Source: a bacterium (lineage in GTDB: Bacteria; Armatimonadota; Zipacnadia; Zipacnadales; UBA11051). Taken from it: DNA of 64,000 nt. The DNA lies in assembly GCA_021372615.1 (NCBI GenBank), contig JAJFUB010000004.1, positions 1-64,000 of the forward strand, read 5' to 3'. The first letter of the stretch is position 1. Every line of letters starts with the position of its first letter. The translations under genes were made by a program, and so were the position numbers. The notes beneath the pieces are model-generated. The model was not told where the DNA came from, made no database searches, and worked only from the letters and a program-made list of their open reading frames with translations. This document shows, piece after piece, positions 1-9,257 of this stretch.

Positions 1-3
1 GGC

Positions 4-23
4 GCACACGACGCGCCACCCAC
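4..23 (+). repeat. Fragment of the Y-shaped 90-nt repeat (family C), cut by window edge
   Basis: These 20 bases match the outer part of the arm at 19503-19522 with a single substitution. The rest of this copy, if present, lies left of the window. It sits downstream of the minus-strand operon that ends at 107. Confidence 0.6.
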
Positions 24-80
24 GACCTGTCTCCGTAGGTGCGCGAACTTGTGCACGCGAGTGCCAGCCCATCGCCAGGT

Positions 81-104
81 ACGCCCGACACTCCTGTCGG
101 GCGT
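81..104 (-). terminator. Hairpin downstream of the 107-8929 operon
   Basis: A perfect 10-bp stem (ACGCCCGACA / TGTCGGGCGT) closes a 4-nt loop CTCC. It lies two bases past the minus-strand stop codon at 107. No T-run follows on the minus strand, so it is either a weak intrinsic terminator or a 3'-end stabiliser. Confidence 0.6.
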
Positions 105-106
105 CT

Positions 107-3100
107 TCAGGGCGCCGGCACCGCCGTCAGCAGCGCTCCGCTGGCACACACCGTCACCTGCTTGCCCGTCGGCGTCGTCGCCGGGATCGCGACCTCCACC
201 GGGTCGGCGAAGCGCGCCAGGCCCAGGAGCTTCCCGGTGGGCCCGACCAGCCGCAGCACGCCGTCATCGCAAGCCGCGGCGATGCTGTCGCCGCATACCG
301 CCAGTTGCCGGGGCGAGCCGGGCAGGTCCAGCCGCCACAGCGGCTCCCCCGTCGCGCCGTAGCACGACAGGTTCTGCGACAGGCCGTCCGAGGCCACCAG
401 CAGGCGGCTGCCGCCTGTGGCGGGCACGGCCTGCAGGTCGGTCACGATGCTGCCCACGTTGGCGGTGAAGACGACCTTGCCCGCCCCATCGCAGACATGG
501 GCCTGCATGTCCTCCCCGCCGATGACTGCCTCCGCCTTGGCGTCGCCGTTCAGGTCCGCCGCCAGCGCCGCCGTCATGTACGGCTGCGTGATGGCGACGT
601 TGTACAGCACCTTGCCGTCCGAGCCCAACACGCGCCCGTTGTAGTACTCGTCCGTCGCGACGATCTCGAGCTTCCCGTCGCCGTTCACGTCTCCCAGCGC
701 GCCCTCAACCGGCGAGTGCGGCACGTTGAACTTCCACAGGGTCTTGCCCTCGCCGTCGAGCGCGTAGTAGTGCCAGTTCTCGCCGGCCATCGCAATCTCG
801 TTGGCCCCGTCGGCGTTCAGGTCCGCCACCGCGACCCACACGACATTGCCGTCGCGGTTCCAGAAGAACGGGAACTCCTGCTTCCATAGCAGCTTGCCGG
901 CCGTGTCGTAGCACTGCAGTTGCTGGCCGTTGTTGCCGATCAGGACCTCCGGCCGCGCGTCGCCGGTCACGTTGCCGATGGCCAGGCAGTTGACGCGCGC
1001 CCCGCTCTCGACCGTCCACCGCTCCTTGCCCTCGGCCACCGCGGCCACGCGCCCGCCGGCTGTGCCGTACACGATCTCATCGCCGGCCTTGCCATCCAGA
1101 TCGCCCGCGGCCAGGGCCGTGATGACGCTCGTGCCGTAGGGTCGCACGCGACCGTCGCGCCGGTCGCCGGCATCGGTCGGTCCCCAGAGCCTGATCCCCT
1201 GCAGGAACAGGCCCGCGCCCGGCTGCGGCGTCGCCTTGACGCGCACATAGCGCGCCCGCAGGCCGGGGGTGTCCTTCACATACTCGGGGTAGGACGGGAT
1301 GGGGTGGTCGCCGGTCTCGGTGAAGCTGGCGACTTCCCGGCATGGGCCGCCCACCGACTCGGCTGCCGTCACGACCGCCGAGGCCAGCCGATAGCGTATC
1401 CCGCGCGCGCTGTTGTTGGTCCACATGACGCGCAGGCCCACGCGCGAGATGTCGCGCGGCTGGCCCAGGTCCAGCGTGATCGTCGGCGCCTGGTCTTCAG
1501 GCCACAGCACGATCGTGTTCCAGCTTCGCGCCAGGGACTGCAGATCAGTCTTGTAGCTGGGGTCCCAGGTGCTGGCGGGCAGTGGCGCCGGCTCGCTGGC
1601 CACGCGGATGTCCACAACGCTGCTCAGCGGCCGCGGCTCGGCCGGAAGCGCCACCTGCCACAGCGGCTTCACCTCCGGGGCCTGCTCCGGCATACGGGGC
1701 GCCGGAGCGATGGGACGGGCCCTCACCTGCGCCAGCGCGGCCTTCGCGCCGGCCACCTGCAGCTCCGCCGACGGCTGCGGCAGCTTCTGCGCCTTACCGC
1801 CGATCACCAACTCCGTCGCGTCTGCCACCGACACCAGGCCACTGTCGGCGACGAGCCACAAAGCGGCATCGGTGCGCAGGACGCCGGGCAGGTCAATCCG
1901 GCCCACCCCGGCCAGCCACTTGCCGCTCGCGCCGCTGATGAGCATGGCGTTGTCGGCCACGCGCTCGGCCTTGAGCGTCGACGCCGCACCCTCGTGCGTG
2001 TGCAGCAGGTTGCTGAACATCGCGCGCTGACCGGCCTGCAGCGGCAGGCGCCGGTGCTGGCGCAGGACCTTGACCAGCCCATCGTTGGAGTACGGGTAGC
2101 TGGCGTAGTAGTTGCTCCCCTGCCCCTCCCACTGCTCACGCACGACGCAGGCCGCGCCGTCGGTGCCCTCGATGCTGAAGTCCTGCCCGGCCTGATCCAC
2201 CGTGAAGCGGGCAGACGACAGGCTCACGCGGCCGAGGCTGCGCCACAGGCACTCGAGGTCGTAGTCTCCGGCTTCGCGCGCCTGCAGTTCGTCGAAGACG
2301 ACGAAGAAGCCCTCCTTGACCCACAGGATGTTCCGCCGCCAGTCGGCGCCGTTGTAGGCCGAGGTCAGCACCTGCGCCAGGCCCGTGTGCGGCAGGTCGG
2401 CCCGGTGCTCCAGGCTGGCCAGCGGCGGGGGCGACCACTGCTGCCCGTCGCGCGACACCAGCACCATGTTGTGCTGCCGGGGCGTCGTCTCGATGTAGTG
2501 CCCCTCGGTCAGGAACAACCGCCCATTGTCGGTGAAGCGCAGGATCGAGGCCCCGTCGCGGTGCCCGTGGCTCATCTCGCCGATGCCGTCCACGAGCATG
2601 TACTGGTTCTGCTCGCCGAAGTCCGTGCGGAAGCTGAGCTTGTCGAACGCCTTCTGCGGCGGGCAGTACTCGGGCTTCCACTGCGTGCTGCCGGCGTCGC
2701 GGGTGGTGGTGGAGGCCACCTTGTAGAGATTCTCGTGCAGCGGGAAGACGGCGACACCCATCAGGTCAGTGGGCTTCTGCGCCGGCCGATCGTTAGCGAA
2801 GCCGCCGATCAGCGGCGGGTTGTCCTTCAGGAACCACTTGAGCGTGTCGTCGCGGGTGTACCAGTTCGCCCGGGCGAACAGCTCGCGCGGGATGCCGGCC
2901 CGCCACGCCCCGTCATCGCCGAAGGGGCAACCGGCCCCCAGGTTGTCCACGCACATCATGCTCCACCGCGCCTGCTGGCGGCAGTTGCCGTTCTGGAAGA
3001 ACTCCATGTCGCCGGTCTTCAGCGAGTACTCGCCGGTGATGAAGTCGGTGGCGATGATGGGGCCATAGCCGCACGAGTCGTGCACGCGCGGCGTCGCCTC

Positions 3101-4669
3101 CGCCAGCTTGATCAGCGGCAGCGCCATCGTCTTCCAGTGGCCGTTGATGTGGTAGTACTTGTCGAAGTAGAACCCGTGCATGTACAGGCACAACGCCTGG
3201 TCGAGCTGGTGGCCGTCGGCGATGGTGCGGTTCACGCTCTGCACGCTGCGGCCGTACGCCTGCTCGTTGCGCACGCCGATCTTCAGCAGATGGTTGGTGA
3301 TGTCGAGCCGGTCCTGGTCGGTCAGCGAGGGCGACTCCTCGACGAGGTCCCAGCCCTCCATCGCCTGGAAGATCCACTCCATCGGGCCGTGGGCGTTGTT
3401 CTTGGGGTCCGGCTCTGCCATCGCAACCCGCCAGATGTCGCGGACCAGTAGCGCCCAGTTCTCACTGCCCGTCAGCACGTAGTTGCGGGCGTAGCTGCGC
3501 GTGGTGTTGAGCACCCCGCGGACCGTGACGAAGGCGTTGGTGGCGATCTGCCCGCGGGCAGTCTCGGCCATCTTCTGCCGCGCCGCCTCATCGGGGCCGA
3601 GCCCGGGCACGATGCCGGCCGCCAGCGCGCTGTCCCCGGCCTTGATGATCGCCAGCCGGGGCAGCGTCGGGCCCTGGAGCGCCTCGCCGAACAGGCGCAG
3701 CGCCAGCTTCAGCCCCGCCGCCTCACTGGCGCCCAGGACGATGACATTGCGCCCATACCCGAAGGGGTTGTGGACGGTGCGCACGACCGCACCCGGATGC
3801 CCGACGCCCAGGAGGTTCTCGGTGCTGCCCGCGGCGGTCAGGGCCGGGTCGTCATACCAGACCTTGCCGGGCCCGTGCAGGTACAGCAGGCACGTGGCCG
3901 AGGCGGCCTGCGCGGGGACCTCGAAGGGCAGCTTGCCCAGAGCCCAATCCGAGGCTGCCGGCAGCTCCACAGCCGACCCCGAACCCGGTAGCAGCTTGCC
4001 GGCCGCGTCGCAGTAGTAGGTGACCAGGGTCCCCCGGCCCTTCTCGCCGGGCTGTAGCCGGTACCATACCGACAGCTCGTACTTGCCCGGCGCCAGCGGG
4101 ACGGAGCAATGCAACGCCGCCCGCGCCCCGCCCTCGGCCGTCCTCCCCTCCAGGCGCACGCTCTGCGGCGCGCTGCGGAACACCTCGGTGTCCAGGGCGC
4201 GGCTGTGAGTCGTCTCGTCATGCAGCGTGATGGACCAGCCGTCCGGCAGGCCATTGTGGTCGTCGTCGAGGTCAAAGCCGGTGTTGGGCTTGGCGACGCC
4301 GGGGTAGATGCTATCGGTGAAGTCCATCCGCATCGCGTACAGCCGCCCCAGCAGCGCGTTGTCATTGCAGTTGCCCAGGGCCAGGCAGTGCTGCTGCCGC
4401 AAGTCGTCCTCGGTCAGGGCGGTGTCGAGGCGCAGCGGCAGCGTCACCCCCAGGACGCGAGCGACGTCGGCCTGCAGCGCCTTCGCCTGCGGCTCCAGGG
4501 CTTGCGGGGTGACGATCAGGGCCGCGGGCTTGCCGTCGGCCACCAGCCGCGTCTCCAGGCACATGTCGCGCAGCTTCTCGATCCGCTCGACCGTCTGCCC
4601 CTGGGCCCCGGCGGCCCCGAGCACGACACACAACAGTGCAACACACAACGACACGGCATTCCGACGCAT
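107..4669 (-). CDS. Secreted heparinase II/III-like protein with F5/8C-like and FG-GAP propeller domains
   Basis: This 1,520-aa protein starts with a clear signal peptide (about residues 1-25, ending AGAQGQ). The N-terminal part resembles non-catalytic domains of exo-glycosidases. The middle carries a heparinase II/III-type segment centred on SHGHRDGAS (about residue 697), a histidine-rich signature of polysaccharide lyases acting on uronic-acid glycans. Residues about 1016-1160 look like a discoidin (F5/8C) carbohydrate-binding domain. Residues about 1175-1520 form FG-GAP/VCBS propeller repeats with DLDG, DLNADG and DVNGDG calcium-type loops. The start is supported by GGGAGGA about 7 bases upstream. 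It is the last gene of a three-gene minus-strand operon, 74 bases after its upstream neighbour. The role in glycan cleavage is inferred; the substrate is unknown. Confidence 0.85.
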   Translation of the reverse strand: MRRNAVSLCVALLCVVLGAAGAQGQTVERIEKLRDMCLETRLVADGKPAALIVTPQALEPQAKALQADVARVLGVTLPLRLDTALTEDDLRQQHCLALGNCNDNALLGRLYAMRMDFTDSIYPGVAKPNTGFDLDDDHNGLPDGWSITLHDETTHSRALDTEVFRSAPQSVRLEGRTAEGGARAALHCSVPLAPGKYELSVWYRLQPGEKGRGTLVTYYCDAAGKLLPGSGSAVELPAASDWALGKLPFEVPAQAASATCLLYLHGPGKVWYDDPALTAAGSTENLLGVGHPGAVVRTVHNPFGYGRNVIVLGASEAAGLKLALRLFGEALQGPTLPRLAIIKAGDSALAAGIVPGLGPDEAARQKMAETARGQIATNAFVTVRGVLNTTRSYARNYVLTGSENWALLVRDIWRVAMAEPDPKNNAHGPMEWIFQAMEGWDLVEESPSLTDQDRLDITNHLLKIGVRNEQAYGRSVQSVNRTIADGHQLDQALCLYMHGFYFDKYYHINGHWKTMALPLIKLAEATPRVHDSCGYGPIIATDFITGEYSLKTGDMEFFQNGNCRQQARWSMMCVDNLGAGCPFGDDGAWRAGIPRELFARANWYTRDDTLKWFLKDNPPLIGGFANDRPAQKPTDLMGVAVFPLHENLYKVASTTTRDAGSTQWKPEYCPPQKAFDKLSFRTDFGEQNQYMLVDGIGEMSHGHRDGASILRFTDNGRLFLTEGHYIETTPRQHNMVLVSRDGQQWSPPPLASLEHRADLPHTGLAQVLTSAYNGADWRRNILWVKEGFFVVFDELQAREAGDYDLECLWRSLGRVSLSSARFTVDQAGQDFSIEGTDGAACVVREQWEGQGSNYYASYPYSNDGLVKVLRQHRRLPLQAGQRAMFSNLLHTHEGAASTLKAERVADNAMLISGASGKWLAGVGRIDLPGVLRTDAALWLVADSGLVSVADATELVIGGKAQKLPQPSAELQVAGAKAALAQVRARPIAPAPRMPEQAPEVKPLWQVALPAEPRPLSSVVDIRVASEPAPLPASTWDPSYKTDLQSLARSWNTIVLWPEDQAPTITLDLGQPRDISRVGLRVMWTNNSARGIRYRLASAVVTAAESVGGPCREVASFTETGDHPIPSYPEYVKDTPGLRARYVRVKATPQPGAGLFLQGIRLWGPTDAGDRRDGRVRPYGTSVITALAAGDLDGKAGDEIVYGTAGGRVAAVAEGKERWTVESGARVNCLAIGNVTGDARPEVLIGNNGQQLQCYDTAGKLLWKQEFPFFWNRDGNVVWVAVADLNADGANEIAMAGENWHYYALDGEGKTLWKFNVPHSPVEGALGDVNGDGKLEIVATDEYYNGRVLGSDGKVLYNVAITQPYMTAALAADLNGDAKAEAVIGGEDMQAHVCDGAGKVVFTANVGSIVTDLQAVPATGGSRLLVASDGLSQNLSCYGATGEPLWRLDLPGSPRQLAVCGDSIAAACDDGVLRLVGPTGKLLGLARFADPVEVAIPATTPTGKQVTVCASGALLTAVPAP

Positions 4670-4743
4670 GGCGAGTCCTCCCTGTACGGCTTCACGACCG
4701 CGGCAGGTGCCCCGCGGTTGCCGACGACGGCCGCCCCATCACA

Positions 4744-6693
4744 CTACCTGGCCTCGTACGCCCCGAGGTCCGGCGCGGCCCCCTGCGGCACCGCGGTTCC
4801 GGCGAAGTCCCCCGTCAGCCCCACGTCCATCCCGGCGTTGAGGCACGGCGACCCGGGGGCCAGGCGATAGTCGCCCTGCTCGGGCGCCACCAGGCGCGGG
4901 TCGCCGGTTAGCGAGTGCGGCTCCTTGGACAGTTCCGCCTGGTACTTGCCGAAGTCGGCCTGCGTGTACGAGCGGCCGCAGATCGAGATCATCACGCCGT
5001 CCCGCTGGCGCCACAGGTTGTGGTCCATCTGCAGCGCCGCCACCGCCTCGGCGCTCCAGGTGGGCGCGTAGAACGCGTTCTTGGTCGCCTCATCGAAGAT
5101 ATTGTTAGCGATCAGGATGTCATGCGCCTGCGCGGGGCTGGTGTAGAAGCACAGGTGTCGCCCACTCGGGTTGGGGCGCTGGGCGTGACCCCAGCCATGG
5201 CCCGCATTCAGACACGTGTTGTTGACGAAGCGGATGTTGTACGTCTCCGAGGCCTCCGGACGGTTCCAGTACTCGAAGCTGTACTCGCTGTTCCAGATGA
5301 TGTTGTTGCGGTACGTGAGGTTGTACTCCTGGACGACAGCCCCGCCGTTCTGGTTGGTCAGCGCGGCGTCGTAGATCTCCCAGAGTCGGCAGCGTTCGAC
5401 CAGGTTGTCATGCGCGCTGCCCCAGAACTCGATGCCGTTCCCGAACCGGACCGTGCGGGTGCCGTCGCCATACTGGTCCGCCCCGCCGATCCACGCGATG
5501 TCGCAGTCGCGGATGATGAGATGGTGTGTGCCCCCGCCCCCAAACCCGTGCGCCGCGCCGTACTTGAGCGCCAGGTTCTCGTAGATCACCCACGACGTCC
5601 CGCCCTGGTTCACAATGTGGCCGGTCAGGGCGCACTCGATCTGCTTGTAGAAGAGCGCGGGGTTGGTCGCGGACACCAGGTAGAGCTTGCGGAACTCCCG
5701 GTCGTACCAGTACTGCCCCTGGGTCTTGAGGTCCTCCCGCGTCCAGACCTTCACCCCGCACGACTGCTCATTCCCGAAGATGATGTTGCCGACATCCACG
5801 GGCAGCACCCCGTCGTTCGGCACCTCCCCGGCCGGGCACTCGGCGAAGCTGACGCGGTCAATCTCCAGCGTCGCCCCGGCCGGCAGAGCGCCGCCGAGGT
5901 AGAGCGTCAGGCGAGCCCTGTCGGTGGTCTTCGCCGCCGTATAGTACTGCGTGCAGGTGGTCGTCTCGGGGCCCATCCGGCGCACGCGCAGGGCGGGGCC
6001 GGTCGAGAACCCCGTCCACGGCGCCTCCGTGCTCATCAGCGACGGCAGCCGCAGCACGACCGGCTGGGTACAGCGCCCACTCATCCGCAGCCGGTACGTG
6101 CGGCCTTCCTCGATCCTGAGCCCGGTGGTGATGAGCTGGATCTGGTTGCCGCTCTTGCCGCTCGCCGCGCACTCGATGCGGCAGGCGGCCGGCGACTCGG
6201 CCCCCTCGACGGCCACCCGCGTCGCCTGCGCGCCGCCCTCGGTGTGCAGCCCCCACTTCATCGCCCGCTCGACCGCGTCCACCGGGGGTAGGGCTTCCTG
6301 GGGCTCCGGCATGGCGCCCCCGGTGGACCAGCAGCCCCCTGCCTCCTGCCGCCAGTCGGCCGGGTCATTGCGCGACACCGAGCCCAGGAAGAGCGGCTTG
6401 GGGCCCTGGCCATAGGCGCCGTACGTGACCGGCGCGCCCTCCGCGCCACTGCGGGGGCGCAGTGAGCCGCGCCAGAGCCCGCCGCGCCGGAACAGCACCG
6501 TGTCCCCGGGCTGCAGGGGCGCCTTGCTCACGTGCGCCAGCGACTGCCAGGCCCGCTCCGGCGCCAGGCCGTCAGCATCATCCGAGCCCCGGTCCGACAC
6601 ATAGTACGTGGCGGCCCGGGTCGGGGACGAGCAAGCCAGCAGACAGCCGGAGAGCACCACGCCGCCAAGCAGCACCGACAGAAACGCCTGCAT
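4744..6693 (-). CDS. Exported right-handed parallel beta-helix protein
   Basis: This 649-aa protein has a short hydrophobic leader with possible lipobox cysteines (VLSGC, LLAC), so it is either a lipoprotein or secreted. The mature N terminus (TYYVSDRGSDDADG...) and C terminus (GDPRL...YRLAPGSPCLNAG...DLGAYE) are hallmarks of bacterial parallel beta-helix proteins related to polysaccharide lyases and pectate-lyase-like folds. The Asn- and Gly-rich middle (for example NLVERCRLW, NNIIWNSEYS, NNTCLNAGHG) fits stacked helix coils. The start is preceded by GAGGTGAT. It lies 43 bases downstream of the 6737-8929 gene and is probably co-transcribed with it. The active site cannot be assigned by eye, so lyase activity is a family-based inference. 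Confidence 0.85.
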   Translation of the reverse strand: MQAFLSVLLGGVVLSGCLLACSSPTRAATYYVSDRGSDDADGLAPERAWQSLAHVSKAPLQPGDTVLFRRGGLWRGSLRPRSGAEGAPVTYGAYGQGPKPLFLGSVSRNDPADWRQEAGGCWSTGGAMPEPQEALPPVDAVERAMKWGLHTEGGAQATRVAVEGAESPAACRIECAASGKSGNQIQLITTGLRIEEGRTYRLRMSGRCTQPVVLRLPSLMSTEAPWTGFSTGPALRVRRMGPETTTCTQYYTAAKTTDRARLTLYLGGALPAGATLEIDRVSFAECPAGEVPNDGVLPVDVGNIIFGNEQSCGVKVWTREDLKTQGQYWYDREFRKLYLVSATNPALFYKQIECALTGHIVNQGGTSWVIYENLALKYGAAHGFGGGGTHHLIIRDCDIAWIGGADQYGDGTRTVRFGNGIEFWGSAHDNLVERCRLWEIYDAALTNQNGGAVVQEYNLTYRNNIIWNSEYSFEYWNRPEASETYNIRFVNNTCLNAGHGWGHAQRPNPSGRHLCFYTSPAQAHDILIANNIFDEATKNAFYAPTWSAEAVAALQMDHNLWRQRDGVMISICGRSYTQADFGKYQAELSKEPHSLTGDPRLVAPEQGDYRLAPGSPCLNAGMDVGLTGDFAGTAVPQGAAPDLGAYEAR

Positions 6694-6736
6694 CGCCGAT
6701 CACCTCAGAGGGTCTGACATGGCTGCAACGCGCGTG

Positions 6737-8929
6737 CTACTCCTGCCCCGCGGCCGTGGTGACGATGTGAACGATGCGGATGTCGCCGGGGCCGACCTGC
6801 AGGCTGAAGGCGTTCGGGGCCTTGTCCACCGTCAGCGCCTTGTCCGCCCGCAGCTCCCGGACCGAACTGGCCCGCAACGACCGCAGCTTCACCGTCACCG
6901 TGGCCGTGGCCGCCGGGTCCAGCTCCTCGGGCGTCATTGTGTACTTCGTCACGCCCTTGTTGTTGATGAGGTAGACCCACCAGCCATCGGGCACTTTGCT
7001 CAGGCCGTACTCAATGTCGCCGCGGACCTCGAGTGGCAGCACCTCGCGGACGATCTGCCCCAGCAGCAACTCCACCAGGGGCATGGGCGTCGCCTTCGCG
7101 GCGTCCACGCGCTCCCGGGGCAGCATGTAGTCCACAGTGGTCAGCACCACGCGGCCGGCGCCGAAGCGGTTCAAACAGGCCAGGACGCCGCCCTGCTCGT
7201 CGCGCCACAGCGGCTCAGCCCCGCTCAGCTCCACCTGCTCGTAGTCGTATGGCACCGTCAGCCTCGTGCCGCCGCCTGACACGGCCACGACGCGCCCCTC
7301 CACCGACGACGTCTTCCCCGTGGGCTGCGCGCCGAGGAACGCGGCAGGCAGGTGGTTCCCGATCTGCCGGGCGTTGATGACCAGCGAGCCGCCCTGCCGG
7401 ACGTACTCCATCAGCCGCGCGGCCAGCGCCTCGTCCACGGCCAGCCCGCCCACTGCGATGGCGACCTTGTAGTTCATCAGCTTCGCCAGGGCCATCGGGC
7501 CGCTGGGCGGGTTCGGGGTCACGAGGTCATAGATGTCGCCGAACTCGCTGTTGGTGAGCGCCCCCTCCAGCCCCTTGCGCACATCCTGCGAGTGGGGCGC
7601 GAGCGTGTTAAGGAACGCATCGAGCATCATGTCGGGCCGCTCGACCTGGAAGTGCGACCACGGCGCCCCGCCCCATTGCGGCAGGCCCTGGTCGAAGGGC
7701 ATCAGCAGCGCCACGGGGGCATAGCTGATGCCCCGCTCCGGATAGCGCTGCGTGAAGTCATACCATTCCTTCATCGCCTCGCCGTGGGGCGAGAGCACCC
7801 ACTCGTCGGTCTTCCCCTCGGCGGGCTGGCAGTACGCGCGGGGCCAGTCCTCGTGCTGCATGAGGCTCGCGCCCGACAGGTAGGCCAGGTACTTGTCGCG
7901 GCGGCTGAGCGAGGCCGACATGCCATAACCTGGCCCTGCGTTCTCGCCCTGCCCGGCCGCCGTGGTCCGCACCGCGTATGCGTAGTTCGGCTCATTGTTG
8001 ACGGTCGCTTTCCCGTCCTTGTCACAGCCGTTGTAGTAGGTGGCGATGTACCACTGCCAGGGCCGCCCATATTGCCGCGCCGCCCCGCGCACGCTGAACA
8101 GCGACACCTGGTGCCGGTAGGGGCCGGTGTTGGTCGTCTCCGAGATCGCCATGCTGCCGCCGTACTCCAGCGCGTAGTGATCGAAGCACCAGCCGCCGCG
8201 CAGGTAGATCATCTTCTCGGGGTCGTCGAAGTAGTACCGGCGCAAGGCCTCCGCGCACTCCTGCAGGCCCTGCACCGCCCCCGCGCGGGACGCCGCGGCG
8301 CGCTCGAAGAGCGCCTGCGCTCGGCTGACTGCCGTCTCCGAGCAGCCATGCTTGCGCGCCGACTCCAGTCCTCGCTTGGGGTCCCCGAGCGGGCCGACAT
8401 ACTCGTTGTCCCACTCCACCCCGGTCCAGAAGCCCAGGAAGTTAGGGTGCGCCCGCTTCCACTCCAGGTAGGCCCGGTTGTCCACATGGAAGTCATCCAG
8501 GCAGCGGAACGGCGGGCGCCCGGCCGAGGTATAGACGACGAAGGGCAGACGGGGGTCTATGGTCAGCTTGAGCAGGCGATCGGCGCTGACCGCCAGGGGA
8601 TCGGCCCCCTCGGTCTTCAGGTCGCCCTGGTAGTAGCACCGCGCTGCGTCGCGGACCATGGGCTCGGGCAGCACGTGCTTGGCCATCATTTGGTTCTGCT
8701 TCCCCTCCGGCGACCAGTAGGGCAGCATGTTCCAGAAGCGCCGCTGCATGATGGCTGGCGGTGTCAGCGAGGGGCTCACGGTGAAGTCGTTCCGAGCGAC
8801 GACGCGGGCCTCGCTCGACTTCCCGCCGGCGCCCCTGTCGTCGGGCTTCGCGGCCGCGGCAGTGCTCAGCAGGGCCAGGACAAACAGCGTTGCGGCAACC
8901 GTCGGCGTCGTGGCGTTGCAGCCAACCAT
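6737..8929 (-). CDS. Exported glycosidase-like protein with C-terminal trimerisation/GATase-like domain
   Basis: This is a 730-aa protein with a signal peptide (LFVLALLSTAAAA, cleavage near residue 27). The central part, with FLGFWTGVEWDNEY and a following helical segment, looks like a (beta/alpha)8 glycosidase core. The last third (KVAIAVGGLAVDEALAARLMEYVRQGGSLVINAR... GAGRVVLTTVDYMLP) looks like the flavodoxin- or amidotransferase-like trimerisation domain found in GH42 and related enzymes. I do not recognise a named family. The start has GAGGTGA upstream. It is the first gene of the operon running down to 107, and its promoter should lie in 8930-9257 beside a 15-bp palindrome. Confidence 0.8.
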   Translation of the reverse strand: MVGCNATTPTVAATLFVLALLSTAAAAKPDDRGAGGKSSEARVVARNDFTVSPSLTPPAIMQRRFWNMLPYWSPEGKQNQMMAKHVLPEPMVRDAARCYYQGDLKTEGADPLAVSADRLLKLTIDPRLPFVVYTSAGRPPFRCLDDFHVDNRAYLEWKRAHPNFLGFWTGVEWDNEYVGPLGDPKRGLESARKHGCSETAVSRAQALFERAAASRAGAVQGLQECAEALRRYYFDDPEKMIYLRGGWCFDHYALEYGGSMAISETTNTGPYRHQVSLFSVRGAARQYGRPWQWYIATYYNGCDKDGKATVNNEPNYAYAVRTTAAGQGENAGPGYGMSASLSRRDKYLAYLSGASLMQHEDWPRAYCQPAEGKTDEWVLSPHGEAMKEWYDFTQRYPERGISYAPVALLMPFDQGLPQWGGAPWSHFQVERPDMMLDAFLNTLAPHSQDVRKGLEGALTNSEFGDIYDLVTPNPPSGPMALAKLMNYKVAIAVGGLAVDEALAARLMEYVRQGGSLVINARQIGNHLPAAFLGAQPTGKTSSVEGRVVAVSGGGTRLTVPYDYEQVELSGAEPLWRDEQGGVLACLNRFGAGRVVLTTVDYMLPRERVDAAKATPMPLVELLLGQIVREVLPLEVRGDIEYGLSKVPDGWWVYLINNKGVTKYTMTPEELDPAATATVTVKLRSLRASSVRELRADKALTVDKAPNAFSLQVGPGDIRIVHIVTTAAGQE

Positions 8930-8955
8930 GGTGTCACCTCTGCGGAACCTGACGT

Positions 8956-8970
8956 CCGTCAGGCTGACGG
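8956..8970. promoter_or_regulatory. 15-bp palindrome, possible operator
   Basis: CCGTCAG-G-CTGACGG is a perfect 7+1+7 palindrome, 27 bases upstream of the start of the 6737-8929 operon. Position and symmetry fit a dimeric repressor site. A 7-bp-arm palindrome can arise by chance, and no other copy was noticed. Confidence 0.3.
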
Positions 8971-9055
8971 TTCACTCTCGGCGCTGCCGCCTCCTCCTCG
9001 CGGGGGCCGACCACAGGGCTCCAACGTCATACCCGGGAGTACGCTTCCTGCTCCA

Positions 9056-9142
9056 GTAGCGCGGGCGGCCTCGCCCGCGCGTGACGGGGGCGGCCTCGCC
9101 CGCGCGTGACGGGGGCCGGGCAGGCGAGGCCGCCTGCCCTAC
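9056..9142. repeat. Family A palindromic repeats, three copies
   Basis: Copy 1 (9056-9080) reads GTAG then GCGGGCG-GCCT-CGCCCGC. Copy 2 (about 9087-9105) lacks the left end. Copy 3 (9118-9142) is inverted and of the GGCAGGCG/CGCCTGCC subtype. Each forms a GC-rich hairpin. Related copies lie at 40966-41033, 48400-48424 and 56701-56761, all between genes. Confidence 0.8.
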
Positions 9143-9257
9143 GGGAAAGGACAGGTCGCCTGCGGGATGTCACCCCGGCGCGAGGACGGAAGGAGGGCGT
9201 GTGACTTTGGCAGGGGAAGTCAGGGGGAGCGTCGGCACAGACGGAGCGAGGAACGAC

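Larger units (their letters stand above)
8930..9257. other. Divergent intergenic region with palindromic repeats
   Basis: This 328-base gap separates the divergent genes at 8929 (minus) and 9258 (plus). It contains a 15-bp palindrome at 8956-8970 and three copies of the family A hairpin at 9056-9142. I see no convincing -35/-10 pair in either direction and no small gene. Confidence 0.7.

Noticed and set aside
920-3451. Long 843-codon open frame opposite the heparinase-like gene
   Set aside because: It is a high-GC antisense shadow: composition is Arg/Ala/Gly-rich with no domain, signal or ribosome site, while the opposite strand encodes clear domains.
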